NCBI GenBank assembly: GCA_032821775.1
Contig: JAVLRN010000004.1
Coordinates: 2,542,001-2,606,000 of the forward strand
Direction of reading: 5' to 3'
DNA from: Sanguinoderma infundibulare
Lineage: Eukaryota > Basidiomycota > Agaricomycetes > Polyporales > Polyporaceae
DNA: 64,000 nt
Below the pieces are notes generated by a model that was given only the letters and a program-made list of their open reading frames with translations, had not been told where the DNA came from and ran no database searches. Positions 33,393 through 45,913 of the stretch are shown in pieces (positions within the stretch are counted from its first letter, which is position 1; each line of letters opens with the position of its first letter). The translations under genes and the position numbers were made by a program.

Positions 33393-34824
33393 CCTGGACC
33401 TATACCTGTGGGTATTGGGGCCTTAGAGGGCTTGACCTGGACCTGTGCAGGTCAAGACCTGTACTGATCCATACCCATGGGTCTTTGACTTGTTACCCAT
33501 GGGTTTACCCACACAAAAACCTGTACCTATGGATACCTGCAAGACCCACCAAAACACACACAAATTAAAGCTGTGTTGTGTAAAATGTTCACTCAATTGT
33601 GTCCTTTATTGAAACAACCATCAAAGCCAAACTTAATTATCATATTTCTAAATACAAGTCTCACACTATTGAGATCACTACATAGTATGTGTACATCCCC
33701 TTTATTTCTCTCTCACTGTTTATGTCCTCCTCCATCAATAATTCCAGTTTTAGCAGATGAGTGCTTTATCTAAACCAGTAGAAACAAGGTTTTTTGACAA
33801 GAGCACAACTGCATGAATACTATTGAGGTGGCCTGCAAGCTGCTGCAGTGATTCGTGAATGTAAGTGAGAAGAAGAGGACACATCTAAAATGCATCAATC
33901 AGTAGCATGTATGCAGTGTGTTATAAGACTCACTTACTGAATGTCATGGAAGCTGACAATGAAGACCTCTATGGCCATGGAATAAGTACAAGCTGATAGA
34001 ATCAGGACTACAGAATAACTATATACCTCATCTGTAAGAAAGTTGACACAGCTCATAGGCTTCTTGACCTGGAGGCATTTCTTCATTTTGCCAGTCTTGA
34101 TATCTCAGAATTAGATGGTTTTATTATAAAAATCACTGATAAGATGCTTGCTGCACAAAAGCAGTGTCATACAGTAGTTGATATGACTGTTAAGGAAATA
34201 AATGCTCTGTGTGAGACTATTAGAAGTTCAACTCAGTGGTAAAGTGAGTGATACAGCAGCTTTCTGGATGAAATGTGGTTAAAAACTCAGTCTGTGAATT
34301 ACAATACATCCAGATGCACCATCCTTCAGGCTTTGAGGCAGCTTGAGTGACATAGCATCTATGACAGTAATGTATAAGTAATGAAACCACTAAAGCATGG
34401 GCAGGTATCCCACTTCCTGCCACTCCTTGGAGACAGGTTTGATGGTGAGAAGCTCTTTGATGGTCAGAAACTTGAACACCTTAAAGTTTAGATCAGGTGC
34501 AAGGTTTAAACACCTGCATAGGCTGAAGAGGAGGTTAAAGACAACACACTAGGCATCATAGTCCAATCAAACAAACAGTCTCTGCTGCACTTATTGTGGG
34601 CAAATAGATCATACATACCACTCATAGAAGACATACAGACTGCTTATTTTTTTGGAAAAATCCATGGATAACCTGCAGGTAACCCATGGCCTCAAAACCT
34701 CTAACCTGGATCTGTGTCTGACCCATGTACCAGGTACCCATACCCACAAGATCCATATCCACAGGTCCAGATCCAGTTATATATGGATATACCTGCAAGG
34801 AACCCATACCCATGTTCAGCCTTA
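33362..34824. mobile_element. Long MITE-like element A (TIR AGGCTGAACATGG)
   Basis: The left end is TAAGGCTGAACATGG (33362-33376) and the right end CCATGTTCAGCCTTA (34810-34824). Both are flanked by TA, which suggests a Tc1/mariner-type target. Both ends carry ACCTGTACCTGTGGGTA-like subterminal repeats. The interior has no coding sequence. Related copies are at 42331 and 56733. Confidence 0.75.
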
Positions 34825-34949
34825 CCCATACCATTTGCTAAGCATCAGTGACTGAAGAATGTCTGCAGTGCTGATAAGTATAGAAAGACTCAAGAGTGGT
34901 AACATAGTGAGTTGTACAGTAGCAAATCTCTCCTCATTCATGTATGACC

Positions 34950-35657
34950 TCAAGAATCAGCTTGGCAACAGGGGGGTCTCAGCAGGAAGCCTTGATAGAG
35001 TTCATCACATGTAATTACTGGTGGCCAGGGATGATTAAGTTCATCAAGGAGTACATCGAGACCTGCTTGTCACTGTAGTAAAGCCTCACATGCCAAACTA
35101 CAAGGTTTGCTCCAACTGCATAAAATTTCTGATGGCCCTGGATAAGTAGTGACCTGTGACTTTATCATTGGACTGCCCAAAATGAGAGACTATAATGCAT
35201 TGTAGCTGATCACTGACTGGCATGGAAAGTTGATTCATTTAATTCTCTGCACAAAAGAGATCAAATCTGAGGGCACAGTGGATAATTTCATTTGAGAACA
35301 ATTTTGTCTTCATGGGCTGCCACAGAAGATCATTTTAGATCATGGGCCCCAGTTCTTGAGTAACTTGTTTCATGCTGTCCTCAAAGGTCTAGGCATTAAG
35401 AGTGCATTGTCCACAGCATACCACTCTCACACAGATGGACAGTCAGAGCAGTGAAACCAGGAGATCAAAGTATATCTAAGGATGTTTTGTGTGAAGTGAT
35501 GCAATAATTGGGTGAAGTAAATCTTCATCACTGAGTTTGCATTCAACTCACATGTATACTTGTTCACAGAATACTCACCATTCTACCTTATATATAGCTT
35601 CAAACCCCAGTTTCATATCCCCATACTGTCAACTATCATTCTCTCTGCAGATGAGCA
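34950..35657 (+). pseudogene. Ty3/gypsy integrase fragment
   Basis: With stops ignored, the plus strand reads an integrase zinc-binding/core region: DYWWPGM, then DHGPQFL (catalytic Asp region), then AYHSHTDGQSEQ and a conserved tail FNSHVYLFTEYSPF. Many in-frame stops and frame changes are present. It is cut exactly at the LTR starting at 35658, so an LTR element appears to have landed in it. Confidence 0.8.
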
Positions 35658-36735
35658 TATCATACATTGTGTATGACTGATCTATTGGACAGATACAGGC
35701 TGGTAGGACAGCCAGTTCAGCACTGAAACTGCCTTGACTTTGAAGAATCTATCTTTAGGTTCAGAGAGCTGCCAGGGTGAAAGGAGGTCAGGGAGTCAGT
35801 TGAAAAGGGACCTGAGAAGGAAGCCGAGAGTTCAAGGAGTGGGATGCATGCTAGGAGCAATATGATCTAGCACAAACTCTACATGCACTCTCCATTCATT
35901 CACTATGCTGTGCAAATGATTTGGTTCTTGGCAGGTGACCTAAAAAGGCTGACTAAGGTCCAAACATGATGACTAATACACATTACTGTACATATGCTCA
36001 GTCAGCACAGATTTTCTCTTTATTGTGTGATATAACTTTATTATTTGAGAATGACTATTATACTCTACTCTTTTATCCTTTGAGCATTCCCACACTACAG
36101 ATTTTAACCTATTATTCCTCATGCTTAATTTTCTGAGGATGCCTTTTGTCTTGACCTATTATATTTGAGAATATTCTCGGACATAAAGCAGAATGATTGT
36201 GCATATTCCATTATATAGATATATTATTCCCATGCTGGTTGGTGGACTATTGTTATTCCTTTATTGTCCATAGAATTATTTCACACAGTCTGGATATATT
36301 CATTATAGAAAGACAATGATCACTTTAGTAGCATTGTGTTATTTTTAGATATAGTATTGTGTCTATAGTTAGCACAATAGCACATCAGCCTGTTTACTTA
36401 TATTTGGTCCCAGATAGCCACTAGTATATAAGGACCTCAGCTGGGTTCCTCCAGAATGACAACTGAAGTTTTCCTTAGAAAATACACCCCACCTCTGACA
36501 GGTGATCCTTGTGCAACAGTGCACAATAGTTAAGTTTCCCTCTGAGAGTCAGAAAGCCTCTGACAGGCTTGCTCTCTATTATCCCCTTCTATATCTCAAT
36601 CTTACCTATCCATACTCACATCTCTGATCACTATCACAGACACCTGGAAGAATATCTAACCTAAAGTCTGGTCTGATTACTTCAGGCACATTTTACCTAG
36701 TAGTGTTTTCTATTAGATAACTTGTGCATATCTCA
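35658..36735 (+). mobile_element. LTR copy 1 (5' LTR of the gag-bearing gypsy element)
   Basis: About 1078 bp, starting TATCATAC (TG changed to TA) and ending ATCTCA. It contains a TATATAAGG promoter-like box near 36425. It is followed by AATTGGAGCCCACC, in the place of a primer-binding site, and then gag. It is the inverted match of 37916-38996 and a direct partial match of 55292-55848. Confidence 0.8.
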
Positions 36736-37142
36736 AATTGGAGCCCACCACAAGGAAATTGTAATCAAGACATCTCACCTGTCTACCACTCAATCCCTTC
36801 CATATTTCACTCTGTCCATACCATCAAGACTATTGGATAAATTACTTAGTAATTTGCCCTTTGCTGAGTCAGACTTAGACTCAACTTCCTCTACACCCTC
36901 TATATCCCATATATTCTCTGACCAGTTATTTCTACCCAGTTCTTTGGCTATATCAAGACAGTTAAGCATCAGTTAACAGTAGACTAGTGCAAGTACTATC
37001 CTATTACTGATTCCACCCATACCAGTGACAGTACTACCACCCTCAATACCCAGCATATCCATTTCTCAGGTACCACCTCCATTACAGACTTCTATTATGA
37101 CTACCCCCAATAATCATCACTCTGGAGTGGACATGCCACAGT

Positions 37143-37915
37143 GTGGTTCCAACAAGGCTTTCAAGACCTTTAAAGGAAAATCTCACAGGGGTCAAGGATT
37201 TTACTCAGAATTATGAAAATCTTTTAGATCATAACAATGTTCAAGACAAAGCCAAAAAGTGCACATATATTGACTGGTATTGCAGCAGGGATGTGCATGA
37301 AATACTGAAGACTTTAAAGAATACTGACTGGACAGTTATGAAGGGGCAGATTTTAAAATTGTTTGATGCTGACTATTATAAAAAGTGTTACAGAAAAAAA
37401 GACCTTTCTAGTTTTATAAGTAAGGTAAGAGCTAAGTCAATGAGTTTACTCAGCAAGTTCAGAAATTGTTATAGGGATTTTTAGAAGATTGCAGGATGGT
37501 TCAAGTCAAAAGGTCAGATCTCAGATGAAGAATATCAGAAATGCTTTTAGAAAGGCATTCCCAAGACACTTCAGGTCCAGCTTGAGGCAGCCTATCATCA
37601 GAAAATCAATACATATGATTACAAGCAACCATTCAAAGTAAGCAGATTAATTAAGATAGTGAAAAGAATGTATGGTCAAGACCAGTTTAATGCAGACCTA
37701 TCAGACTAGGATGATGAAGATGGAGACATTGGTTTGAACAGCTCAGAATCAGATTCTGATTCAGACACAGAGGATAGTGATGAATCAGATAATGAGCCTG
37801 ATTATGAGCTCAAACACAAAGACAAGCTGCAGAAGACTCTCAAGTTAGCACAGAAGCAGAGAAAGGCATACCAAGTAAAGTTTGACACTTTATCCAAGAC
37901 AATTTCTAAGACCAC
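37143..37915 (+). pseudogene. gypsy gag, N-terminal part
   Basis: A Gag capsid-like frame (CTYIDWYCSRDVHEILKTL, then MKGQILKLFDADYYKK, then KKDLSSFISKVRAKS) runs with several stops into an acidic stretch (SESDSDSDTEDSDESDNEPD). The opening of gag lies in another frame just upstream (about 37080-37200). It is interrupted at 37915 by an inverted LTR and resumes at 38997 in the frame expected once the LTR and one CCAC copy are ignored. Confidence 0.8.
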
Positions 37916-38996
37916 TGAGATATGCACAAGTTACCTAATAGAAAAATATTACTAGATAAAATGCACCTGAAGTAATCGAACCAGGTTTTAGGTCAGATAT
38001 TCCTCTAAGTGTCTGTGATAGTGATCAGAGGTATGGTTATGAATAGATAAAGTTGATGTATAGGAGGAGATAATAGAGAGCAAGCCTGTCAGAGGTTTTC
38101 TAACTCTCAGGGAAAGACTTGACTATTGTGCACTGTTGCACAAGGATCACCTGTCAGAGGTGGGGTGGACTTTCAGAGAAAAACTCAGTTGTTATTTTAG
38201 GAGGACCCAGCTGAGATCCTTATATACTAGTGGCTATCTGGGACCAAATATAAGTAAACAGGCTGGTGTGCTATTGTGCTAACTATAGACACAATACTAT
38301 ATCTAAAAATAACACAATGCTACTAAAGTGGTCATTGTCTTTCTACAATGAATATATCCAGACTGTGTGAAATAATTCTGTGGACAATAAAGGAATAACA
38401 ATAGTCCACCAATCAGCATGGAAATAATATATCTATATAATGGAATATGCACAATCATTCTGCTTTATGCCTGAGAATATTCTCAAGTGCAATAGGCCAG
38501 GATAAAAGTCATCCTCAAACAATTAAGTATGAGAAATAATAGATTAAAGTCTGTAGTGTGGAAATGCTCAAAGGATAAAAAGATAGAGCATAATAGTCAT
38601 TCCCAAATAACAATAAAGTCCTATTACACAAAAGGGCAAATCTGTGCTGACTGAGCATGTGTACAGTAATGTATATCAGTCATTATACTTAAACTTTAGT
38701 CAGCCTTTTTTCAGGTCACCTGCCAAGAACCAAATCCTTTGTACAGTATAGTGAATGAATGAAGAGTACATGTAGAGTTTGTGCTAGATTGTGTTACACC
38801 TGGTATGCATCCTGAGCCTTGAGCTCTCATCTTCCTCCCCAGGTCCTTCTTGGACTAACTTCCTGTCCTCTCTTTGCCCCAGCAGCTCTCTGAACCTAAA
38901 GATAGGTTCTTCAGAGCCAAAGCAGTTCCAGTGCTGAACCAGCTCTCCTGCCAGCCTATACCTGTTCAATAGATCAGTCATACACTACATATGACA
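37916..38996 (-). mobile_element. Solo LTR inserted in gag (inverted)
   Basis: 1081 bp, starting TGAGATATGC and ending CATATGACA. It is the reverse complement of the LTR at 35658-36735 with many point differences. It is flanked by CCAC on both sides (37912-37915 and 38997-39000). No internal retrotransposon sequence accompanies it, so it is a solo LTR left by recombination. Confidence 0.85.
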
Positions 38997-39961
38997 CCAC
39001 ACAGCATACATATGGGCCTGGTGCCTAGGATGATGTTGAGGATCTCATTATTAGGCTCCAGAGCATGTCTATTGATGATTCAAAATATGCATCACTTTTT
39101 TATTGAGCATTCAAGCTGAACAAAGATACTGTACTTATTCTCAAATCTTCCAGAAGTGTCTCACCTCATTCACCACCTAAGTTCTCTGTGCCTTTAGCAA
39201 GACCCAATAGCATAAACAGCTATGAGGAGATGAGATGCTATGGCTGTGGTGTGCAAGGACATGGGATGAATGACTGTGTCACACTGAAAGATCTTATAAC
39301 CAGTAGAATTGTCAAGTGAAATGGAAATGGAAGGTATGTGATGAAACATGGTGCAAGGATTATGTGCAATGGTGATGAACCACTCACCTGTGTGATTCAC
39401 TGCCTTCAGAGAGCTCACAGCAGCTCAAACTTTGTGGCTTTAGCAGCTCAAGCATCTATGGATCACTGGGAAGGGTCAAATGCAGAGGACAATTATCCAT
39501 ATATATTTTCTGTAGAGCATGCTTCAAAAATGGTAAGGGAAGCATGCAAAGAGTGCTTTCAGAGAGTATTTCTACCATCATATTCAAATTGGGTAAAGCA
39601 CACTGCTCCAGAGAAATCCAAGTCTCCAGAAATTTGTCTGACTGATATAACACCTCAAGTGCCTCAGCCCAAGCCAGTTGAGACTCACAAACCTATATTT
39701 GATCCACTAAATAATGAAGACATAGTCATGAAGGATGCCATATACAGAGCTTCCAGAAGACAGAAAGCTGATGAACCTAAGATGGAGAGAAATACCCAGA
39801 AACTCTTAGTCCAGTCACAGATTGCAAAGCAAGCAAATCTGAGTGACAGGATTCTTAAGACTTCAGTCACTATGTCAGTGGAAGAGGTTATTGAGACCTC
39901 CCAGAATGTATCTCAGCAGCTGCAGAATTTAATAAAGGTTAAAAAACCTATCCCAAGTTAA
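38997..39961 (+). pseudogene. gypsy gag, C-terminal part with zinc knuckle
   Basis: Continues gag after the solo LTR. A canonical C-X2-C-X4-H-X4-C knuckle, CYGCGVQGHGMNDC, lies at 39236-39277. A further 207-codon open frame (39338-39961) runs to a TAA. TAG and TGA stops at about 39030, 39104 and 39318 sit where Trp codons are plausible. Confidence 0.8.
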
Positions 39962-40029
39962 AATGTGAAGAGAAACCCTTCAATTTCCACTCTATTGACC
40001 TATTAGAGTTCATTAATCAGGATTAAGAT

Positions 40030-40360
40030 ATTTCAATAGGCAGCCAATAACAGCTATAGTGGACACAGGCTTGAAAATGAACATTGTTAGCAGCAATTTG
40101 TAGAAAAGAATAATTTAATTACCCTTGAACACTACAATAAAGTTCAGAATGTTATCTGTGAACAATTCTATATCCACCCTCATAGAAATTATCAGGGGAG
40201 TTGTGTTGACCTGCAGAGAGGTCCAGACTGAGGCTACCCTGTATGTTTCCAAAAATGCACCTTTTAAATTATTGTTGGAAAGGTTTTGGAAAAGGGACAA
40301 TTATAATTCTATTGATAAAAGGGATAAAGGAACATTTTTATTGTTCAAAAACCCTTTAAA
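40030..40360 (+). pseudogene. gypsy aspartic protease region
   Basis: With stops ignored it reads AIVDTGLKMNIVS, with the Asp-Thr-Gly active site at 40062-40070, then TLYVSKNAPFKLLLERFW, in the place of the usual LLLGRP-type motif. It ends abruptly near 40365, where unrelated sequence begins. Confidence 0.7.
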
Positions 40361-40365
40361 TATGG

Positions 40366-42330
40366 AACTCGGAGTGCTGGAACTCCTTACTCAACCAGCA
40401 AATCCATCTCACACCTCTTATCACATTGCCACTGACAATCCTGATCCCATTTTTTATCCCCTCCCTCTTGCCCAATCAAGACTCAGGGCTCACACATTCT
40501 TAGACAAATGACCAGGAGCTCTTTGCCACACTGCTCAAAGTCACAAAGGCTTCACCCACAATCACAATTTTTGCTGGTGCCCAGGGAGACAACTACCCCC
40601 TGGTGGTGCTGCAACAGCCTCTGCATTGCCTGAGCCCTCCATTCTGCTCCACATTGCTGCACTCATAGATGCACTGTGGTGTATGCCCTCAGCCTACTTT
40701 CAATGTGTCAATCAGCATCCAGAGTCCATGAGCAGACAGATGTTTGGCCCCACTCCAGGAATCTATCAGGAGGACATCAGCAGGCAGGAGCCCTACTTTG
40801 AAGTATCTACCCTCCATAATGCCCCTGGGACTGGCCACAACCTTGCCAGCAATAACAATGACTCCGACTTCTCCATCATACCACAATCTGCCACAGAATC
40901 TGCTCTCCTCCTCAACCACCTACTCACTCTTTCTCTGTGCATGTGCCCTCTTGACTGTCTTGACATTGCCCTTGCCCATCTCAAAGAGTCACTCAGTCTC
41001 TTAAAACACAACTATGTCAAGACAGTCAATCCTGCTCTCCTGCAAGGTGGCAGAAGTGACCTCTGAAAACCCATCCCCAATGATGATGATCACATGCAAG
41101 CTGCACAGATCTTCCAGTCCCACCACATGCAAATCATATATCTATCTCCCAGTGGCCCTGACTTTACAATGATTTTTGACCTCCTGCATTCCTTCAACAA
41201 CTACCATCAAGGCATCAAAGATGAGCAGATGCTCTCAGAGCTCCCACTCCTGAATCTTTATGGTGGTTGCCACCTTGACCTCACAATGGAGGAGCCTGCC
41301 ACCTCCTATATCCAGCCCACTCTTAACAACAATGATCAGACCTTGCATTCTTCTCCATTCACTACCTATCAAGAAACCACAAATCCCCAAGTGCCCTTCA
41401 GGCAAGGACACACAGCTCACATGCTGCATGACACCACTTTCTCTGACATTGCTCTACCCCCTGCATCTGCCAATGACAATGACTATGATGCTGACACTGA
41501 AGATTATTCCATGTCCAATGCAGAAGACTTTGACTGACATTATATCAATCAAGATTGGCAAAGCTTGGTTCACAAGCAGTGTTAGCACACTAGGGTCAGG
41601 TCCATGTCAGATGCAGAGGATGCCCCTCCTAATACACTTTCAGCAGCCATGTTAGAGCTTTTCCATCATCCTCTTCACTTTCACACATTCAATTCAATGG
41701 TTATTTTAAACTTGTGCACTGCACAAGTTACATCTGCTTTTGCCACACCTTCCTTTCCCACCTCTTTGCTTCCACCTCTGATATCCATCTTCTTTGCTGT
41801 GGCTGAACCCTCGGCTGAACCTTTCAATCTCGCTTTCCCTTCCCATAGCATTCCATGACCCTCAGACAAGCACAAAGCTCACAGTCCATCCCCTGTCTCA
41901 TGCATGCAAACAGATATATATATGGAACTGTTCATCAATGGAGAGGTGCATGTTTTCATTGAGCAAGTCCTATCAGAGATTTTTCAGAGCTGTGCAGACG
42001 ACCTCTGTGAGTTCTTCAGAGAGGAATTCAAGATCTTTGCCAAGTAAGGTACATTTATATTTACCTTTTCTCTCTCATGTACAATCTGAAGATTCCATCT
42101 GCAGTGAGCAGATCCCCATGTGCAAGAATGGTGCCACATCTGTGCTGCATTGTCTTCATATGTTATGATTTTCCACTGATCCTGTTCTGCTGTCTTCTCA
42201 AGTTTCTGCCTTGAGCTCCTTTTCTGCTATGTCCCTCCACCATATATCATTCTCTGTTTGTTTCTATCACACATCTGTGATGAGCACTACAGCTGACTGT
42301 GCTGCACCTTCCCTTGCCATCTACTATTAC
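40366..42330. other. Unassigned insert with degenerate open frames
   Basis: About 2 kb. Open frames at 40626-41066 (146 codons) and 41094-41537 (147 codons, ending in an acidic DNDYDADTEDYSMSNAEDFD tail) are in the plus direction. They look like exons of one former gene. I do not recognise it. Confidence 0.4.
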
Positions 42331-43301
42331 TAAGGCTGAACATAGGTCACCTATGGATTGACTTGGACCTGTACCTGTGGGTATTGGAGCCTCAGAGACC
42401 TTGACCTGGATCTGTGCAGGTTAAGACCTGTACTAACCCATATCTATAGATCTTTGACCTGTTATCCATAGATTTATCCACATAAAGACCTGTACCTATA
42501 AATATCTGCAAGACTCATGAAAGCACACATAAATCAAAGCTGTTTTGTGTGAAATATTCACTCAATTTTGTTCTCTATTGAAACAACTATTAAGGTTCAA
42601 CTTAATAATTGTATTTTTTGAATATAAATCTAATACTACTGAGATTACTACATAGTATGTGTACACCTCCTTGATTCCCTCTTGCTGTTTACATTCTCCT
42701 CTGTCAATAATGTCAGTCTTAAAAAATAAGTGCCTTATTAGATCTAGCAGAAACAAGGTTCTTTGACAAGAGCACAACTGTATAAATACTATTGAAGTGG
42801 TCTACAATCTACTGCAGAGGGGTGAAGGTAAGTGAGAAGAAGAGGTAGATGCATCTGCAATGCATCAATAAGCAGCATGTATGCAGTGTGCCATAAGGCT
42901 CACTTATTCAATGTATAAAAGCTGACAGTAAAAATCTCTATGACTATAATAGAATTGGGGCTATAAAATAACTATATGTCCTCATACATGAGTCAAACCC
43001 CAGATCAGGTGCAAGGTTTAAGCATCTGCATAGGCTAGAGAAGGCTGAAGGTAGCACATCTAATCATAGCCCAATCAAACAATTAGTCTCCATTGCACTT
43101 ATTATGAAAAAATAGATCATACAGACCACTCATTGGAGATATACAGACTGCTTATAATCTCGAAAAAACCCATGGATAACCTGTAGGTTACCCATGGCCC
43201 CAAAACCTCTGACCTGGATCTGTGCATAACTTATGCACCAGGTATCCATACTCATAAAACCTATACTCATAGGTCCAGATCCAGGTATATATGGATATAC
43301 C
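42331..43301. mobile_element. MITE-like element B, truncated on the right
   Basis: Starts TAAGGCTGAACATAGG and follows element A through the ACCTGTACC subterminal repeat and a shortened interior. Its right end is cut where element C begins at 43302. Confidence 0.65.
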
Positions 43302-43500
43302 TAAGGCTGAACACAGATCCAGATTTTTTGGCAGGTAATCTGATCTGAAGCTGTGAAAAAATCTGTAGGTGTGGATCTTCTGGATGCTGGTTATCCGCAT
43401 AATGGGTATGCTGCAGATCCAGATAGAGGTCTCTTCAATTTGATAGAAACCCACAGGTATTCACAACTCTGGACTTGAAAAACTCGCTCATATTCAGATT
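43302..43500. mobile_element. MITE-like end C
   Basis: Starts TAAGGCTGAACACAGATCC and carries its own subterminal repeats (CAGATCC-type words). The right end is not found. It seems to have replaced or been inserted in the end of element B. Confidence 0.45.
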
Positions 43501-45913
43501 GTTATGATATACATAGTACATATATTTTCTAGTACTCCTCGCAGTCGGAAGTGTTTGATTGCAAGCTCAGCATACTGTTGTCCAACTCATATCCATCTGT
43601 ATGCTCATTGTGGCTACCAGTCAGAAGAACAAGAACACCTGAGTGCTCTGTGAAGACTGAGGTTGACAGCAACAAAGAAGCATACCAGTGGGTGGTGACC
43701 AGGTCAGAGATACATGCTGAGACCAATCTGAAACACATTTCAATCAATGCCCAGGTTGAAGAAACTGTACAAACACAGGAAAGCATTAGTCATTGTTGTA
43801 ACAAACAGCATAATATCCAGACATAATTTATCTTGCAGTGTGAAAGAATCAAATAATTGGCTGACATTCTCAATTGGCATTGAGGGCTGCACAACATGTG
43901 TGATGGGAGGAATGTCTGGGTTGTCAAATATGTCCTATGAATCAAATAAATAAGTTGCTAATGGCATAGGCAAATAGAAGTTACTTACCACAGGGAGGTT
44001 CCCAAGAAACTATTCAACCATAGTCTTGAGAATGTGTGCTGCCTCCAGCTGCTGGAGGGTGAGTGTCTTGGTGATGAGCTCACCTGTAAACTCATAGTAT
44101 TGGCTTGTTAAAATGTCATCACAACCAGTGTACAGCATGTGATAGCTGAGCATGAAGTTGAGGAGCAGTTCATGCTCCTCTTCTGTGATGCCAGTTGCGC
44201 TGACAGCAGGCCCCTGAATCTTTCTGATCCAGTCATTGAACATCTCGGGGTCACCATGGGCAGGATCAAACTTCAGGTTTGTCATGACTATGAACTGGAT
44301 CATAGAATGTATCAGTATATATATGAATGTAGAGATAAAAGAAAGTATGTACCACAACAGTAGTGAGAATGCTATCCACAATGATGTTGATCTCATTGAT
44401 AGGACCAAAGAGGTGATTCTTTCAGGGATCAGAAAAGAAGAAGATGGTGATGGGCAAGTTGATGTTAGTTGACATAAGATGGTGGTTGAGGAGGTAATAA
44501 TGACACTGACATAGGCAGGTCAAAAGCAGCAGTGGTGTGCAAAAGAGGAGTGAGCATGCAGGAGAAGGTTTTGGTGTATTTATGAGCCAGTCACTAAAGG
44601 TATGAGGTGCACAAAGTGTGTTTGGGGAGAGTACAACAGCTAAGAGAGAACAGGTGAAGGCTGGGTGTGCATAGGGCAAGAGAGTGGTGTATGAGTGTTG
44701 AAAGAATGAATTGTAGGAGGGCAGGATGCTGCACTCGAGGCAGCAGCACAATGTGGCACATCCAGAAAGATCAGAGATGTACCGCATGTGACCCCCTTTA
44801 CTCCTCATTTTGTGTTAAAACTCTTAGTGACTTGGTGATGTTTTGATGATGATTGGACCTTGCAGGTTGATGACTGAGTACCACAGTGGATGTTTGAGCC
44901 ATGAGAAGGTTTGAGTGGGCACAATGGCAGGAAAATCAGTCAGCTGTCCATCAGCCACCCTCAAAGATAACAATCTTCGCACTTCAGTGACCAAAGCTGT
45001 GCTGCTGCTGAGGGTGTGTAAGCTGGTTCTTTGAGACACAGAGACTGAGAGTCAGTAGTGGGGACATGATGCAGAGTAAGCACTGATACGAACAGATGGG
45101 ACCATGGCAGGGGAGTTAAAGAGAGCATAGGCTGACATGTCTGCTTTAGGATGTAAACTGACTAACAGCCAACAGCCAACAGCTTCCATGTGGGTACATG
45201 TCCAATTTGATGTGAAAGGATGAGCATACCATGTCCATCTCTCTCCTTTTTGCTCTCTTCCCTCTGCCATGCCCCAAGATGCTGCAAGATGAAGACAAGG
45301 ACCTGCAGTGCATGTATGCCTTCCTCTCTCATATCCCTTAGGGTCTTGACTTGAGTAGAGTTGTTATCTGATAAATTTGGTTTCAGGTCAGTCAGCAGTG
45401 CCTTATATGATGCAGAAAAATTGTTTTCGGAAGACCCTCATGCTATTAAATGTGTAAGCCTACCTTTGCTAACTGCAATAGAGTCTGATTTCTGATGAAT
45501 TCAGTTTTAGGTCAGTCAGCACTGCCTTGTACATTGTTTGAAAGGCAGAGGGCCATATGTCACACACCAAACATGTTAGGTCCCTTGTACAGTGTCCATG
45601 ATGAAGCTAGGAGTATAAAGGCGAAGGAATCCATAGGGTGCTCTGAAGCAACATCTCTGCACTAAAACTTGAGAAGATGAACAGTGAGGTCAAGCATTGT
45701 CTTACAGCTGTTCACTTTCAGCTGCATCCCCAGTGAGTGTTTCATCCATTCTCACATTGTGCAACTGCTGCTGACTCATGTTTAGATTCAACATTGCATC
45801 ATCTCACAGCTGCTCACCCTCAGCTGCATCTTCGATAAGTCTTCTGCCCAGTTGTGTGTCACCTACCATCTGCTGACTCTTGTTCACTTTTTCAGTCCTT
45901 CTTCTTTCCCAAC
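43501..45913. other. Unassigned repeat-region DNA
   Basis: No gene named. A 132-codon minus-strand frame (44010-44408, containing FDPAHGDPEMFNDWIRKIQG and ITEEEHELLLNFMLSYHMLY) is the best coding candidate. Two diverged local direct repeats occur: TCAGGTCAGTCAGCA-type blocks at about 45368 and 45491, and CAGCTGYTCACYYTCAGCTG-type blocks at about 45706 and 45807. Confidence 0.4.

Noticed and set aside
34210..34330. A second tRNA-like stretch (AGTTCAACTCAGTGGTAAAGTGAG region)
   Set aside because: Only an A-box-like word is present. No acceptor stem or T arm can be drawn.
38784..38981. Frame repeated at 35678, 38784 (minus) and 55307 reading MTDLLxRYRLxG
   Set aside because: It lies wholly inside the LTR copies, so it is repeat sequence rather than a separate gene. 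An LTR-encoded peptide is possible but unsupported.
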